Shown here: in pieces, positions 1 through 10,733 of the stretch
Position numbering within the stretch: position 1 is the first letter of the stretch
Layout: every line of letters starts with the position of its first letter
NCBI GenBank assembly: GCA_036785325.1
Contig: JAXIVH010000067.1
Location: 759,918-823,917, forward strand
DNA: 64,000 bases
Reading direction: 5' to 3'
From: Urophycis tenuis
Lineage: Eukaryota; Chordata; Actinopteri; Gadiformes; Phycidae
Notes under the pieces: generated by a model
What the model saw: the letters and a program-made list of their open reading frames with translations, nothing else
Database searches by the model: none
What the model was told of the DNA's origin: nothing
Made by a program: the position numbers and the translations under genes

Positions 1-439
1 ACTTCTAAGTCAACTATAACCCCAGACAATGCCGTAGGAAGCACCATGGTGGTGCAGTGGATGAAGCTGCTTATGTGCAGCTCTGGAGATCAGGGTTCAA
101 ATCCCTGCATGTCCTGATTGAGCTTTTTGCTGGCTCCTTGTAATTCTCAAGGCATAATAGAAAAGGTTTTGTGAAACGTCATCTCAATTTTGACATTGTT
201 TGTTGTAAAACCTTATACTTTCACATTGTTCTTGGCATGAGTTGAATCCATAAATCAAGGTCAGATCACCAACAGCTCCATCCATTGTGCCAGTAAGCCG
301 CTGGCTGTGAAGGGAGTCAAAGTTTGTGATTGACTTTACAATTTAATGTCTCTTTGTAAAGAGTCAATGATCAAAAAGTAGCACATGCTTTGACACTGCT
401 GGATGCACAATGTCACGTTATCCATTGCAAATGATCAGT

Positions 440-512
440 CGCCTGAACAGGGACTTGAACCCTGGACCCTCAGATTAAAAGTCTGATGCTCTACCGGCTG
501 AGCTACCCAGGC
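440..512 (-). tRNA. tRNA-Lys (TTT), type L1
   Basis: A 73-nt cloverleaf read on the minus strand. The anticodon loop is CTTTTAA with anticodon TTT, the anticodon stem is TCAGA/TCTGA, the T-arm is CAGGG-TTCAAGT-CCCTG and the discriminator is G. L1 differs from L2/L3 by G7.U66 in the acceptor and a CCGG D-loop. The acceptor carries U4-A69 in every copy of the window, where the usual vertebrate Lys-TTT has C4-G69 (from memory). It is head-to-head with Ala-CGC at 642. Confidence 0.97.
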
Positions 513-641
513 TTCATGACTATGGCAATGTCTCTTCCACTCAGAATTTGTTTCAGTCTCCATTGAAGGGAGCCCTGATATCTGTGAGGACTCCCATGCC
601 ACAGGGTATGTACTTCTAATCTGCATGGGCTTTATGTAGCC

Positions 642-714
642 GGGGAATTAGCTCAAGTGGTAGAGCGCTTGCTTCGCATGTGAGAGGTAGCGGGATCGAT
701 GCCTGCATTCTCCA
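642..714 (+). tRNA. tRNA-Ala (CGC)
   Basis: A 73-nt cloverleaf. The acceptor GGGGAAT/ATTCTCC holds the G3.U70 wobble that marks alanine tRNAs, with discriminator A. The anticodon loop TTCGCAT gives anticodon CGC; the stem CTTGC/GTGAG has two G.U pairs. The T-stem GCGGG/CCTGC has one G.U. A T5 tract starts 38 nt downstream. The start codon of a repeated open frame lies inside the T-arm and is not real. Confidence 0.96.
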
Positions 715-1268
715 ATCTATTGCATTCTTCAGCACTTCACAATATTCTCGCTTTTTCGCCCACCAGTGTCCATTATTTCATTAGAATAAGGAGAAACATA
801 CTCTCAATTGTGGAAGCCGACAAAGCCTTAGCCAGTTTCCCTGTAGTCCACATAGAGCTGCTGTTTATCAGCCCTGCAGACCTGGGTTCAGGAGCTGTAT
901 CAATGGAAACAACGTCTTTTTAGAAACAACGCTATGTGAATTGTTCAGTCAATTATAACCTCTGACCTTCACACACCAAATGTCTCTGTGGTCCAGTGGA
1001 GATACTCCTCTTCTGTGCTGCAGACCTTGGTTCAAGTACCACCCGGCAGCATTGCTTTGTTTTGAGACATTACAATTCATGCCACATTGTTCTTGGCATG
1101 AGTTGAACCCATGAATCAAGGTCAGATTATCAAAAGATTGTGCCAGCACGCCACTGACTGTGAATTCAGTGTCTCTTTCTCAAGAGTCAATGATGCAAAG
1201 TAGATCGCAGCACATGTTTCGACAGTGCTGAATGCATGATGCCAATTTATCCATTGCAAATCAACAGT
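715..1268. repeat. Spacer type Z with tRNA-like remnants
   Basis: This is the representative spacer between Ala-CGC (or its 3' half) and an L2 lysine gene; it recurs after every such gene. A T5 tract at 752-756 is the nearest oligo-T after Ala-CGC. A plus-strand tRNA-like piece lies at about 981-1047, with an A-box-like TGGTCCAGTGG at 989-999 and a B-box-like GGTTCAAGTACC at 1029-1040. A minus-strand B-box-like GGGTTCAACTC follows at about 1100. The open frames here look conserved only because the DNA repeats; I see no protein gene. Confidence 0.75.
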
Positions 1269-1341
1269 CGCCTGAACAGGGACTTGAACCCTGGACCCTC
1301 AGATTAAAAGTGTGATGCTCTACCAACTGAGCTATCCAGGC
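1269..1341 (-). tRNA. tRNA-Lys (TTT), L2 with stem mismatch
   Basis: L2 gene. One substitution makes the anticodon stem TCACA/TCTGA, giving a C30 x C40 mismatch, and a second changes the D-loop to TTGG. It may be weak or inactive. The gap to Ala 1462 is 120 bp. Confidence 0.9.
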
Positions 1342-1461
1342 TTCACGCCGGATTTATTGTGTCTGACATTCAGATTTTATTTCAGTTTCCATTGAAGGGA
1401 GCCCTGATATCTGTGAGGACTCCCATGCCACAGGGAAGGTACTTCTGGGTATTACATTGTA

Positions 1462-1534
1462 GGGGAATTAGCTCAAGTGGTAGAGCGCTCGCTTAGCATG
1501 CGAGAGGCAGCGGGATCGATGCCTGCATTCTCCA
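1462..1534 (+). tRNA. tRNA-Ala (AGC), type A1
   Basis: Reference A1 gene, 73 nt. The anticodon stem-loop is CTCGC-TTAGCAT-GCGAG (anticodon AGC, read as IGC after deamination in eukaryotes). G3.U70 and discriminator A are present. The T-stem GCGGG/CCTGC contains one G.U. The first run of four T lies about 157 nt downstream; only a weak TTCTT occurs about 12 nt past the end. Confidence 0.97.
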
Positions 1535-2209
1535 ATCGATTGCATTCTTCTGTGGTTAAACCTCTCTTGAAGTGGACTAAACTATAACTTCTTGGGATGT
1601 CACTTATTCGTGACTTATTTGAAAAGTAGTCAAACCATTGGGCTAAAACAATTAACTAAAGGACTATATTTGCGTATACCAAATCACTTTATTTTATTAC
1701 TTCAGCAGTCCTACTGTCCTGCTGAGGTTTGTGCTGATGACATCTTTCTGTTAAGTCATGTCTATTCTAATGTCAACCGAGATCAGCGACATTAGCTGTT
1801 ACTCTCTTAATTGTCTGACTTCTAAGTCAACGATAACCTCCGACAATGTCATAGGAAGCACTAAGGTGGTGCAGTGTACAGAGCTCCTTATGTACAGTTC
1901 TGCAGGCCAGGGCTCAAATCCCTGAATGGCCTGGTTGAGGTATTTGTTGGCTCCTTGTAATTCTCAAGGAAAAGTTTTTTTTTTTATGGTCATCTCATTT
2001 TGACACCGGTTGTTGTAAAAACTTGTAATTCCACATTGTTCTTGGCATGAGTTGAACCCATGAATCAAGGTCAGATTATCAACAGCTCCATCCATTGTGC
2101 CAGCTGACTGTGAATTCAATGTCTCTTTGTCAAGAGTCAATGATGCAAAGTAGATTGCTGCACGTGGTTTGACAGTGCTGAATGCATGATGCCATTGCAA
2201 ATCAACAGT
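1535..2209. repeat. Spacer type Y with tRNA-like remnants
   Basis: Representative spacer between an A1 alanine gene and an L3 lysine gene. The tRNA-like piece at 1858-1934 has GGTGGTGCAG near its 5' end and a T-arm-like CAGGGCTCAAATCCCTG. On the minus strand an A-box-like TGGCACAATGG (about 2092-2102) precedes a B-box-like GGGTTCAACTC (about 2050-2060). A poly-T run of variable length near 1975-1986 differs from copy to copy. No coding gene is supported. Confidence 0.75.
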
Positions 2210-2282
2210 CGCCTGAACAGGGACTTGAACCCTGGACCCTCAGATTAAAAGTCTGATGCTCTACCGACTGAGCTATCCAGGC
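2210..2282 (-). tRNA. tRNA-Lys (TTT), type L3
   Basis: Reference L3 gene. The mature sequence is identical to L2, but the flanks differ (ccattgcaaatcaacagt follows a shortened spacer). The gap to Ala 2397 is 114 bp. Confidence 0.97.
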
Positions 2283-2396
2283 TTCTTGCTATTGTGCCTG
2301 ACAATCAGATTTTATTTCAGTTTCCGTTGAAGGGAGCCCTGATATCTGTGAGGACTCCCATGCCACACGGAAGGTACTTCTGGGTATTATATTGTA

Positions 2397-2469
2397 GGGG
2401 AATTAGCTCAAGTGGTAGAGCGCTCGCTTAGCATGCGAGAGGTAGCAGGATCGATGCCTGCATTCTCCA
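2397..2469 (+). tRNA. tRNA-Ala (AGC), type A2
   Basis: Reference A2 gene. It is like A1, but the T-stem GCAGG/CCTGC is fully paired and the variable region reads GGTA. G3.U70 is present. Confidence 0.97.
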
Positions 2470-2536
2470 ATCAATTGCATTCTTCTGTGGTTAAACCTCT
2501 CTTGAAGTGGACTAAACTATAACTTCTTGGGATGTC

Positions 2537-2573
2537 ATGTGAGAGGTAGCGGGATCGATGCCTGCATTCTCCA
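2537..2573 (+). pseudogene. tRNA-Ala (CGC) 3' half
   Basis: Nucleotides 37-73 of Ala-CGC without the 5' half. It is joined 67 bp after an A2 gene at the sequence GGGATGTC, where other copies continue into spacer Y. The junction recurs at 17 places, so it arose once and was amplified with the array. Confidence 0.9.
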
Positions 2574-3127
2574 ATCTATTGCATTCTTCAGCACTTCACA
2601 ATATTCTCGCTTTTTCGCCCACCAGTGTCCATTATTTCATTAGAATAAGGAGAAACATACTCTCAATTGTGGAAGCCGACAAAGCCTTAGCCAGTTTCCC
2701 TGTAGTCCACATAGAGCTGCTGTTTATCAGCCCTGCAGACCTGGGTTCAGGAGCTGTATCAATGGAAACAACGTCTTTTTAGAAACAACGCTATGTGAAT
2801 TGTTCAGTCAATTATAACCTCTGACCTTCACACACCAAATGTCTCTGTGGTCCAGTGGAGATACTCCTCTTCTGTGCTGCAGACCTTGGTTCAAGTACCA
2901 CCCGGCAGCATTGCTTTGTTTTGAGACATTACAATTCATGCCACATTGTTCTTGGCATGACTTTAACCCATGAATCAAGGTCAGATTATCAAAAGATTGT
3001 GCCAGCACGTCACTGACTGTGAATTCAATGTCTCTTTCTCAAGAGTCAATGAAGCAAAGTAGATCGCAGCACATGTTTCGACAGTGCTGAATGCATGATG
3101 CCAATTTATCCATTGCAAATCAACAGT

Positions 3128-3200
3128 CGCCTGAACAGGGACTTGAACCCTGGACCCTCAGATTAAAAGTCTGATGCTCTACCGACTGAGCTATCCAGGC
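3128..3200 (-). tRNA. tRNA-Lys (TTT), L2
   Basis: Standard sequence. The 5' flank is of L3 type (gap 114 bp to Ala 3315), so this is a recombinant module. Confidence 0.97.
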
Positions 3201-3314
3201 TTCTTGCTATTGTGCCTGACAATCAGATTTTATTTCAGTTTCCGTTGAAGGGAGCCCTGATATCTGTGAGGACTCCCATGCCACACGGAAGGTACTTCTG
3301 GGTATTATATTGTA

Positions 3315-3387
3315 GGGGAATTAGCTCAAGTGGTAGAGCGCTCGCTTAGCATGCGAGAGGTAGCAGGATCGATGCCTGCATTCTCCA
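3315..3387 (+). tRNA. tRNA-Ala (AGC), A2
   Basis: Standard A2 sequence; followed by the spacer that ends in type X. Confidence 0.97.
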
Positions 3388-4109
3388 ATCGATTGCATTC
3401 TTCTGTGGTTAAACCTCTCTTGAAGTGGACTAAACTATAACTTCTTGGGATGTCACTTATTTGTGACTTATTTGAAAAGTAGTCAAACCATCCCGCTAAA
3501 ACGATTAACTAAAGGACTATATTTGCGTATACCAAATCACTTTATTTTATTACCTCAGCAGTCCTACTGTCCTGCTGAGGTTTGTGCTGATGACATCTTT
3601 CTGTTAAGTCATGTCTTTTCTAATGTCAACCGAGATCAGCGACATTAGCTGTTACTCTCTTAATTGTCTGACTTCTAAGTCAACTATAACCCCAGACAAT
3701 GCCGTAGGAAGCACCATGGTGGTGCAGTGGATGAAGCTGCTTATGTGCAGCTCTGGAGATCAGGGTTCAAATCCCTGCATGTCCTGATTGAGCTTTTTGC
3801 TGGCTCCTTGTAATTCTCAAGGCATAATAGAAAAGGTTTTGTGAAACGTCATCTCAATTTTGACATTGTTTGTTGTAAAACCTTATACTTCCACATTGTT
3901 CTTGGCATGAGTTGAATCCATAAATCAAGGTCAGATCACCAACAGCTCCATCCATTGTGCCAGTAAGCCGCTGGCTGTGAAGGGAGTCAAAGTTTGTGAT
4001 TGACTTTACAATTTAATGTCTCTTTGTAAAGAGTCAATGATCAAAAAGTAGCACATGCTTTGACACTGCTGGATGCACAATGTCACGTTATCCATTGCAA
4101 ATGATCAGT
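3388..4109. repeat. Spacer type X with tRNA-like remnant
   Basis: Representative spacer ahead of each L1 lysine gene. Its tRNA-like piece at 3711-3787 has an A-box-like TGGTGCAGTGG, an anticodon-arm-like GCTGC/GCAGC stem and a perfect T-arm CAGGG-TTCAAAT-CCCTG, but the ends do not form a good acceptor stem. The same piece lies at 41-117, 7381-7457, 10133-10209, 23792-23868, 39087-39163, 57653-57729 and 62570-62646. A TTTTT on the minus strand about 65 nt beyond the L1 gene could serve as its terminator. Confidence 0.75.
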
Positions 4110-4182
4110 CGCCTGAACAGGGACTTGAACCCTGGACCCTCAGATTAAAAGTCTGATGCTCTACCGGCTGAGCTACCCAGGC
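4110..4182 (-). tRNA. tRNA-Lys (TTT), L1
   Basis: Identical to the L1 gene at 440, one 3670-bp period away. Confidence 0.97.
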
Positions 4183-4311
4183 TTCATGACTATGGCAATG
4201 TCTCTTCCACTCAGAATTTGTTTCAGTCTCCATTGAAGGGAGCCCTGATATCTGTGAGGACTCCCATGCCACAGGGTATGTACTTCTAATCTGCATGGGC
4301 TTTATGTAGTC

Positions 4312-4384
4312 GGGGAATTAGCTCAAGTGGTAGAGCGCTTGCTTCGCATGTGAGAGGTAGCGGGATCGATGCCTGCATTCTCCA
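4312..4384 (+). tRNA. tRNA-Ala (CGC)
   Basis: Identical to the gene at 642. Confidence 0.96.
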
Positions 4385-4938
4385 ATCTATTGCATTCTTC
4401 AGCACTTCACAATATTCTCGCTTTTTCGCCCACCAGTGTCCATTATTTCATTAGAATAAGGAGAAACATACTCTCAATTGTGGAAGCCGACAAAGCCTTA
4501 GCCAGTTTCCCTGTAGTCCACATAGAGCTGCTGTTTATCAGCCCTGCAGACCTGGGTTCAGGAGCTGTATCAATGGAAACAACGTCTTTTTAGAAACAAC
4601 GCTATGTGAATTGTTCAGTCAATTATAACCTCTGACCTTCACACACCAAATGTCTCTGTGGTCCAGTGGAGATACTCCTCTTCTGTGCTGCAGACCTTGG
4701 TTCAAGTACCACCCGGCAGCATTGCTTTGTTTTGAGACATTACAATTCATGCCACATTGTTCTTGGCATGAGTTGAACCCATGAATCAAGGTCAGATTAT
4801 CAAAAGATTGTGCCAGCACGCCACTGACTGTGAATTCAATGTCTCTTTCTCAAGAGTCAATGATGCAAAGTAGATCGCAGCACATGTTTCGACAGTGCTG
4901 AATGCATGATGCCAATTTATCCATTGCAAATCAACAGT

Positions 4939-5011
4939 CGCCTGAACAGGGACTTGAACCCTGGACCCTCAGATTAAAAGTCTGATGCTCTACCGACTGA
5001 GCTATCCAGGC
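4939..5011 (-). tRNA. tRNA-Lys (TTT), L2
   Basis: Reference L2 gene: anticodon stem TCAGA/TCTGA intact, D-loop AGTCGG. It lacks the mismatch seen at 1269. Confidence 0.97.
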
Positions 5012-5131
5012 TTCACGCCGGTTTTATTGTGTCTGACATTCAGATTTTATTTCAGTTTCCATTGAAGGGAGCCCTGATATCTGTGAGGACTCCCATGCCA
5101 CAGGGAAGGTACTTCTGGGTATTACATTGTA

Positions 5132-5204
5132 GGGGAATTAGCTCAAGTGGTAGAGCGCTCGCTTAGCATGCGAGAGGCAGCGGGATCGATGCCTGCATTC
5201 TCCA
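5132..5204 (+). tRNA. tRNA-Ala (AGC), A1
   Basis: Standard A1; 120 bp from Lys 4939. Confidence 0.97.
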
Positions 5205-5879
5205 ATCGATTGCATTCTTCTGTGGTTAAACCTCTCTTGAAGTGGACTAAACTATAACTTCTTGGGATGTCACTTATTCGTGACTTATTTGAAAAGTAGT
5301 CAAACCATTGGGCTAAAACAATTAACTAAAGGACTATATTTGCGTATACCAAATCACTTTATTTTATTACTTCAGCAGTCCTACTGTCCTGCTGAGGTTT
5401 GTGCTGATGACATCTTTCTGTTAAGTCATGTCTATTCTAATGTCAACCGAGATCAGCGACATTAGCTGTTACTCTCTTAATTGTCTGACTTCTAAGTCAA
5501 CGATAACCTCCGACAATGTCATAGGAAGCACTAAGGTGGTGCAGTGTACAGAGCTCCTTATGTACAGTTCTGCAGGCCAGGGCTCAAATCCCTGAATGGC
5601 CTGGTTGAGGTATTTGTTGGCTCCTTGTAATTCTCAAGGAAAAGTTTTTTTTTTTATGGTCATCTCATTTTGACACCGGTTGTTGTAAAAACTTGTAATT
5701 CCACATTGTTCTTGGCATGAGTTGAACCCATGAATCAAGGTCAGATTATCAACAGCTCCATCCATTGTGCCAGCTGACTGTGAATTCAATGTCTCTTTGT
5801 CAAGAGTCAATGATGCAAAGTAGATTGCTGCACGTGGTTTGACAGTGCTGAATGCATGATGCCATTGCAAATCAACAGT

Positions 5880-5952
5880 CGCCTGAACAGGGACTTGAAC
5901 CCTGGACCCTCAGATTAAAAGTCTGATGCTCTACCGACTGAGCTATCCAGGC
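5880..5952 (-). tRNA. tRNA-Lys (TTT), L3
   Basis: Standard L3; 114 bp from Ala 6067. Confidence 0.97.
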
Positions 5953-6066
5953 TTCTTGCTATTGTGCCTGACAATCAGATTTTATTTCAGTTTCCGTTGA
6001 AGGGAGCCCTGATATCTGTGAGGACTCCCATGCCACACGGAAGGTACTTCTGGGTATTATATTGTG

Positions 6067-6139
6067 GGGGAATTAGCTCAAGTGGTAGAGCGCTCGCTTA
6101 GCATGCGAGAGGTAGCAGGATCGATGCCTGCATTCTCCA
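6067..6139 (+). tRNA. tRNA-Ala (AGC), A2
   Basis: Standard A2. The base just upstream is G rather than A, so five G precede the A; the start is set by the acceptor pairing. Confidence 0.97.
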
Positions 6140-6206
6140 ATCAATTGCATTCTTCTGTGGTTAAACCTCTCTTGAAGTGGACTAAACTATAACTTCTTGG
6201 GATGTC

Positions 6207-6243
6207 ATGTGAGAGGTAGCGGGATCGATGCCTGCATTCTCCA
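6207..6243 (+). pseudogene. tRNA-Ala (CGC) 3' half
   Basis: Nucleotides 37-73 only, 67 bp after Ala 6067. Confidence 0.9.
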
Positions 6244-6797
6244 ATCTATTGCATTCTTCAGCACTTCACAATATTCTCGCTTTTTCGCCCACCAGTGTCC
6301 ATTATTTCATTAGAATAAGGAGAAACATACTCTCAATTGTGGAAGCCGACAAAGCCTTAGCCAGTTTCCCTGTAGTCCACATAGAGCTGCTGTTTATCAG
6401 CCCTGCAGACCTGGGTTCAGGAGCTGTATCAATGGAAACAACGTCTTTTTAGAAACAACGCTATGTGAATTGTTCAGTCAATTATAACTTCTGACCTTCA
6501 CACACCAAATGTCTCTGTGGTCCAGTGGAGATACTCCTCTTCTGTGCTGCAGACCTTGGTTCAAGTACCACCCGGCAGCATTGCTTTGTTTTGAGACATT
6601 ACAATTCATGCCACATTGTTCTTGGCATGACTTTAACCCATGAATCAAGGTCAGATTATCAAAAGATTGTGCCAGCACGCCACTGACTGTGAATTCAATG
6701 TCTCTTTCTCAAGAGTCAATGATGCAAAGTAGATCGCAGCACATGTTTCGACAGTGCTGAATGCATGATGCCAATTTATCCATTGCAAATCAACAGT

Positions 6798-6870
6798 CGC
6801 CTGAACAGGGACTTGAACCCTGGACCCTCAGATTAAAAGTCTGATGCTCTACCGACTGAGCTATCCAGGC
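6798..6870 (-). tRNA. tRNA-Lys (TTT), L2
   Basis: Standard; recombinant 114-bp flank to Ala 6985. Confidence 0.97.
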
Positions 6871-6984
6871 TTCTTGCTATTGTGCCTGACAATCAGATTT
6901 TATTTCAGTTTCCGTTGAAGGGAGCCCTGATATCTGTGAGGACTCCCATGCCACACGGAAGGTACTTCTGGGTATTATATTGTA

Positions 6985-7057
6985 GGGGAATTAGCTCAAG
7001 TGGTAGAGCGCTCGCTTAGCATGCGAGAGGTAGCAGGATCGATGCCTGCATTCTCCA
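6985..7057 (+). tRNA. tRNA-Ala (AGC), A2
   Basis: Standard A2. Confidence 0.97.
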
Positions 7058-7779
7058 ATCGATTGCATTCTTCTGTGGTTAAACCTCTCTTGAAGTGGAC
7101 TAAACTATAACTTCTTGGGATGTCACTTATTTGTGACTTATTTGAAAAGTAGTCAAACCATCCCGCTAAAACGATTAACTAAAGGACTATATTTGCGTAT
7201 ACCAAATCACTTTACTTTATTACCTCAGCAGTCCTACTGTCCTGCTGAGGTTTGTGCTGATGACATCTTTCTGTTAAGTCATGTCTTTTCTAATGTCAAC
7301 CGAGATCAGCGACATTAGCTGTTACTCTCTTAATTGTCTGACTTCTAAGTCAACTATAACCCCAGACAATGCCGTAGGAAGCACCATGGTGGTGCAGTGG
7401 ATGAAGCTGCTTATGTGCAGCTCTGGAGATCAGGGTTCAAATCCCTGCATGTCCTGATTGAGCTTTTTGCTGGCTCCTTGTAATTCTCAAGGCATAATAG
7501 AAAAGGTTTTGTGAAACGTCATCTCAATTTTGACATTGTTTGTTGTAAAACCTTATACTTCCACATTGTTCTTGGCATGAGTTGAATCCATAAATCAAGG
7601 TCAGATCACCAACAGCTCCATCCATTGTGCCAGTAAGCCGCTGGCTGTGAAGGGAGTCAAAGTTTGTGATTGACTTTACAATTTAATGTCTCTTTGTAAA
7701 GAGTCAATGATCAAAAAGTAGCACATGCTTTGACACTGCTGGATGCACAATGTCACGTTATCCATTGCAAATGATCAGT

Positions 7780-7852
7780 CGCCTGAACAGGGACTTGAAC
7801 CCTGGACCCTCAGATTAAAAGTCTGATGCTCTACCGGCTGAGCTACCCAGGC
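7780..7852 (-). tRNA. tRNA-Lys (TTT), L1
   Basis: Standard L1; third 3670-bp copy. Confidence 0.97.
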
Positions 7853-7981
7853 TTCATGACTATGGCAATGTCTCTTCCACTCAGAATTTGTTTCAGTCTC
7901 CATTGAAGGGAGCCCTGATATCTGTGAGGACTCCCATGCCACAGGGTATGTACTTCTAATCTGCATGGGCTTTATGTAGTC

Positions 7982-8054
7982 GGGGAATTAGCTCAAGTGG
8001 TAGAGCGCTTGCTTCGCATGTGAGAGGTAGCGGGATCGATGCCTGCATTCTCCA
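7982..8054 (+). tRNA. tRNA-Ala (CGC)
   Basis: Same as 642. Confidence 0.96.
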
Positions 8055-8608
8055 ATCTATTGCATTCTTCAGCACTTCACAATATTCTCGCTTTTTCGCC
8101 CACCAGTGTCCATTATTTCATTAGAATAAGGAGAAACATACTCTCAATTGTGGAAGCCGACAAAGCCTTAGCCAGTTTCCCTGTAGTCCACATAGAGCTG
8201 CTGTTTATCAGCCCTGCAGACCTGGGTTCAGGAGCTGTATCAATGGAAACAACGTCTTTTTAGAAACAACGCTATGTGAATTGTTCAGTCAATTATAACC
8301 TCTGACCTTCACACACCAAATGTCTCTGTGGTCCAGTGGAGATACTCCTCTTCTGTGCTGCAGACCTTGGTTCAAGTACCACCCGGCAGCATTGCTTTGT
8401 TTTGAGACATTACAATTCATGCCACATTGTTCTTGGCATGAGTTGAACCCATGAATCAAGGTCAGATTATCAAAAGATTGTGCCAGCACGCCACTGACTG
8501 TGAATTCAATGTCTCTTTCTCAAGAGTCAATGATGCAAAGTAGATCGCAGCACATGTTTCGACAGTGCTGAATGCATGATGCCAATTTATCCATTGCAAA
8601 TCAACAGT

Positions 8609-8681
8609 CGCCTGAACAGGGACTTGAACCCTGGACCCTCAGATTAAAAGTCTGATGCTCTACCGACTGAGCTATCCAGGC
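8609..8681 (-). tRNA. tRNA-Lys (TTT), L2
   Basis: Standard; 120 bp from Ala 8802. Confidence 0.97.
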
Positions 8682-8801
8682 TTCACGCCGGTTTTATTGT
8701 GTCTGACATTCAGATTTTATTTCAGTTTCCATTGAAGGGAGCCCTGATATCTGTGAGGACTCCCATGCCACAGGGAAGGTACTTCTGGGTATTACATTGT
8801 A

Positions 8802-8874
8802 GGGGAATTAGCTCAAGTGGTAGAGCGCTCGCTTAGCATGCGAGAGGCAGCGGGATCGATGCCTGCATTCTCCA
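8802..8874 (+). tRNA. tRNA-Ala (AGC), A1
   Basis: Standard A1. Confidence 0.97.
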
Positions 8875-9549
8875 ATCGATTGCATTCTTCTGTGGTTAAA
8901 CCTCTCTTGAAGTGGACTAAACTGTAACTTCTTGGGATGTCACTTATTCGTGACTTATTTGAAAAGTAGTCAAACCATTGGGCTAAAACAATTAACTAAA
9001 GGACTATATTTGCGTATACCAAATCACTTTATTTTATTACTTCAGCAGTCCTACTGTCCTGCTGAGGTTTGTGCTGATGACATCTTTCTGTTAAGTCATG
9101 TCTATTCTAATGTCAACCGAGATCAGCGACATTAGCTGTTACTCTCTTAATTGTCTGACTTCTAAGTCAACGATAACCTCCGACAATGTCATAGGAAGCA
9201 CTAAGGTGGTGCAGTGTACAGAGCTCCTTATGTACAGTTCTGCAGGCCAGGGCTCAAATCCCTGAATGGCCTGGTTGAGGTATTTGTTGGCTCCTTGTAA
9301 TTCTCAAGGAAAAGTTTTTTTTTTTATGGTCATCTCATTTTGACACCGGTTGTTGTAAAAACTTGTAATTCCACATTGTTCTTGGCATGAGTTGAACCCA
9401 TGAATCAAGGTCAGATTATCAACAGCTCCATCCATTGTGCCAGCTGACTGTGAATTCAATGTCTCTTTGTCAAGAGTCAATGATGCAAAGTAGATTGCTG
9501 CACGTGGTTTGACAGTGGTGAATGCATGATGCCATTGCAAATCAACAGT

Positions 9550-9622
9550 CGCCTGAACAGGGACTTGAACCCTGGACCCTCAGATTAAAAGTCTGATGCT
9601 CTACCGACTGAGCTATCCAGGC
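9550..9622 (-). tRNA. tRNA-Lys (TTT), L3
   Basis: Standard; 114 bp from Ala 9737. Confidence 0.97.
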
Positions 9623-9736
9623 TTCTTGCTATTGTGCCTGACAATCAGATTTTATTTCAGTTTCCGTTGAAGGGAGCCCTGATATCTGTGAGGACTCCCA
9701 TGCCACACGGAAGGTACTTCTGGGTATTATATTGTA

Positions 9737-9809
9737 GGGGAATTAGCTCAAGTGGTAGAGCGCTCGCTTAGCATGCGAGAGGTAGCAGGATCGATGCCTG
9801 CATTCTCCA
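9737..9809 (+). tRNA. tRNA-Ala (AGC), A2
   Basis: Standard A2. Here the expected 3' half and following L2 module are absent: the downstream sequence runs straight into the spacer normally found one module later. This is the 918-bp deletion point. Confidence 0.97.
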
Positions 9810-10531
9810 ATCAATTGCATTCTTCTGTGGTTAAACCTCTCTTGAAGTGGACTAAACTATAACTTCTTGGGATGTCACTTATTTGTGACTTATTTGAAAA
9901 GTAGTCAAACCATCCCGCTAAAACGATTAACTAAAGGACTATATTTGCGTATACCAAATCACTTTATTTTATTACCTCAGCAGTCCTACTGTCCTGCTGA
10001 GGTTTGTGCTGATGACATCTTTCTGTTAAGTCATGTCTTTTCTAATGTCAACCGAGATCAGCGACATTAGCTGTTACTCTCTTAATTGTCTGACTTCTAA
10101 GTCAACTATAACCCCAGACAATGCCGTAGGAAGCACCATGGTGGTGCAGTGGATGAAGCTGCTTATGTGCAGCTCTGGAGATCAGGGTTCAAATCCCTGC
10201 ATGTCCTGATTGAGCTTTTTGCTGGCTCCTTGTAATTCTCAAGGCATAATAGAAAAGGTTTTGTGAAACGTCATCTCAATTTTGACATTGTTTGTTGTAA
10301 AACCTTATACTTCCACATTGTTCTTGGCATGAGTTGAATCCATAAATCAAGGTCAGATCACCAACAGCTCCATCCATTGTGCCAGTAAGCCGCTGGCTGT
10401 GAAGGGAGTCAAAGTTTGTGATTGACTTTACAATTTAATGTCTCTTTGTAAAGAGTCAATGATCAAAAAGTAGCACATGCTTTGACACTGCTGGATGCAC
10501 AATGTCACGTTATCCATTGCAAATGATCAGT

Positions 10532-10604
10532 CGCCTGAACAGGGACTTGAACCCTGGACCCTCAGATTAAAAGTCTGATGCTCTACCGGCTGAGCTACCC
10601 AGGC
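10532..10604 (-). tRNA. tRNA-Lys (TTT), L1
   Basis: Standard L1. Confidence 0.97.
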
Positions 10605-10733
10605 TTCATGACTATGGCAATGTCTCTTCCACTCAGAATTTGTTTCAGTCTCCATTGAAGGGAGCCCTGATATCTGTGAGGACTCCCATGCCACAGGGTA
10701 TGTACTTCTAATCTGCATGGGCTTTATGTAGTC

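Noticed and set aside
435..626. 63-codon frame over the L1 lysine gene
   Set aside because: It is the antisense/sense shadow of tRNA-Lys and its flank.
699..923. Repeated 74-codon frame (plus strand) present in nearly every unit
   Set aside because: Its ATG lies inside the T-arm of tRNA-Ala and it continues through tRNA-like spacer. Its conservation follows from array homogenisation, not coding selection.
949..1149. Repeated 66-codon minus-strand frame
   Set aside because: It lies in spacer Z over tRNA-like sequence; substitutions between copies change residues freely and no start context or splice partner is seen.
1592..1795. Repeated 67-codon frame with few changes among about 26 copies
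   Set aside because: It starts at TTG, not ATG. The flanking DNA is equally conserved, so there is no sign of a protein.
1964..2200. Repeated 78-codon minus-strand frame
   Set aside because: Runs through a variable poly-T/poly-A tract at its 3' end and a minus-strand tRNA-like piece; length changes with the tract.
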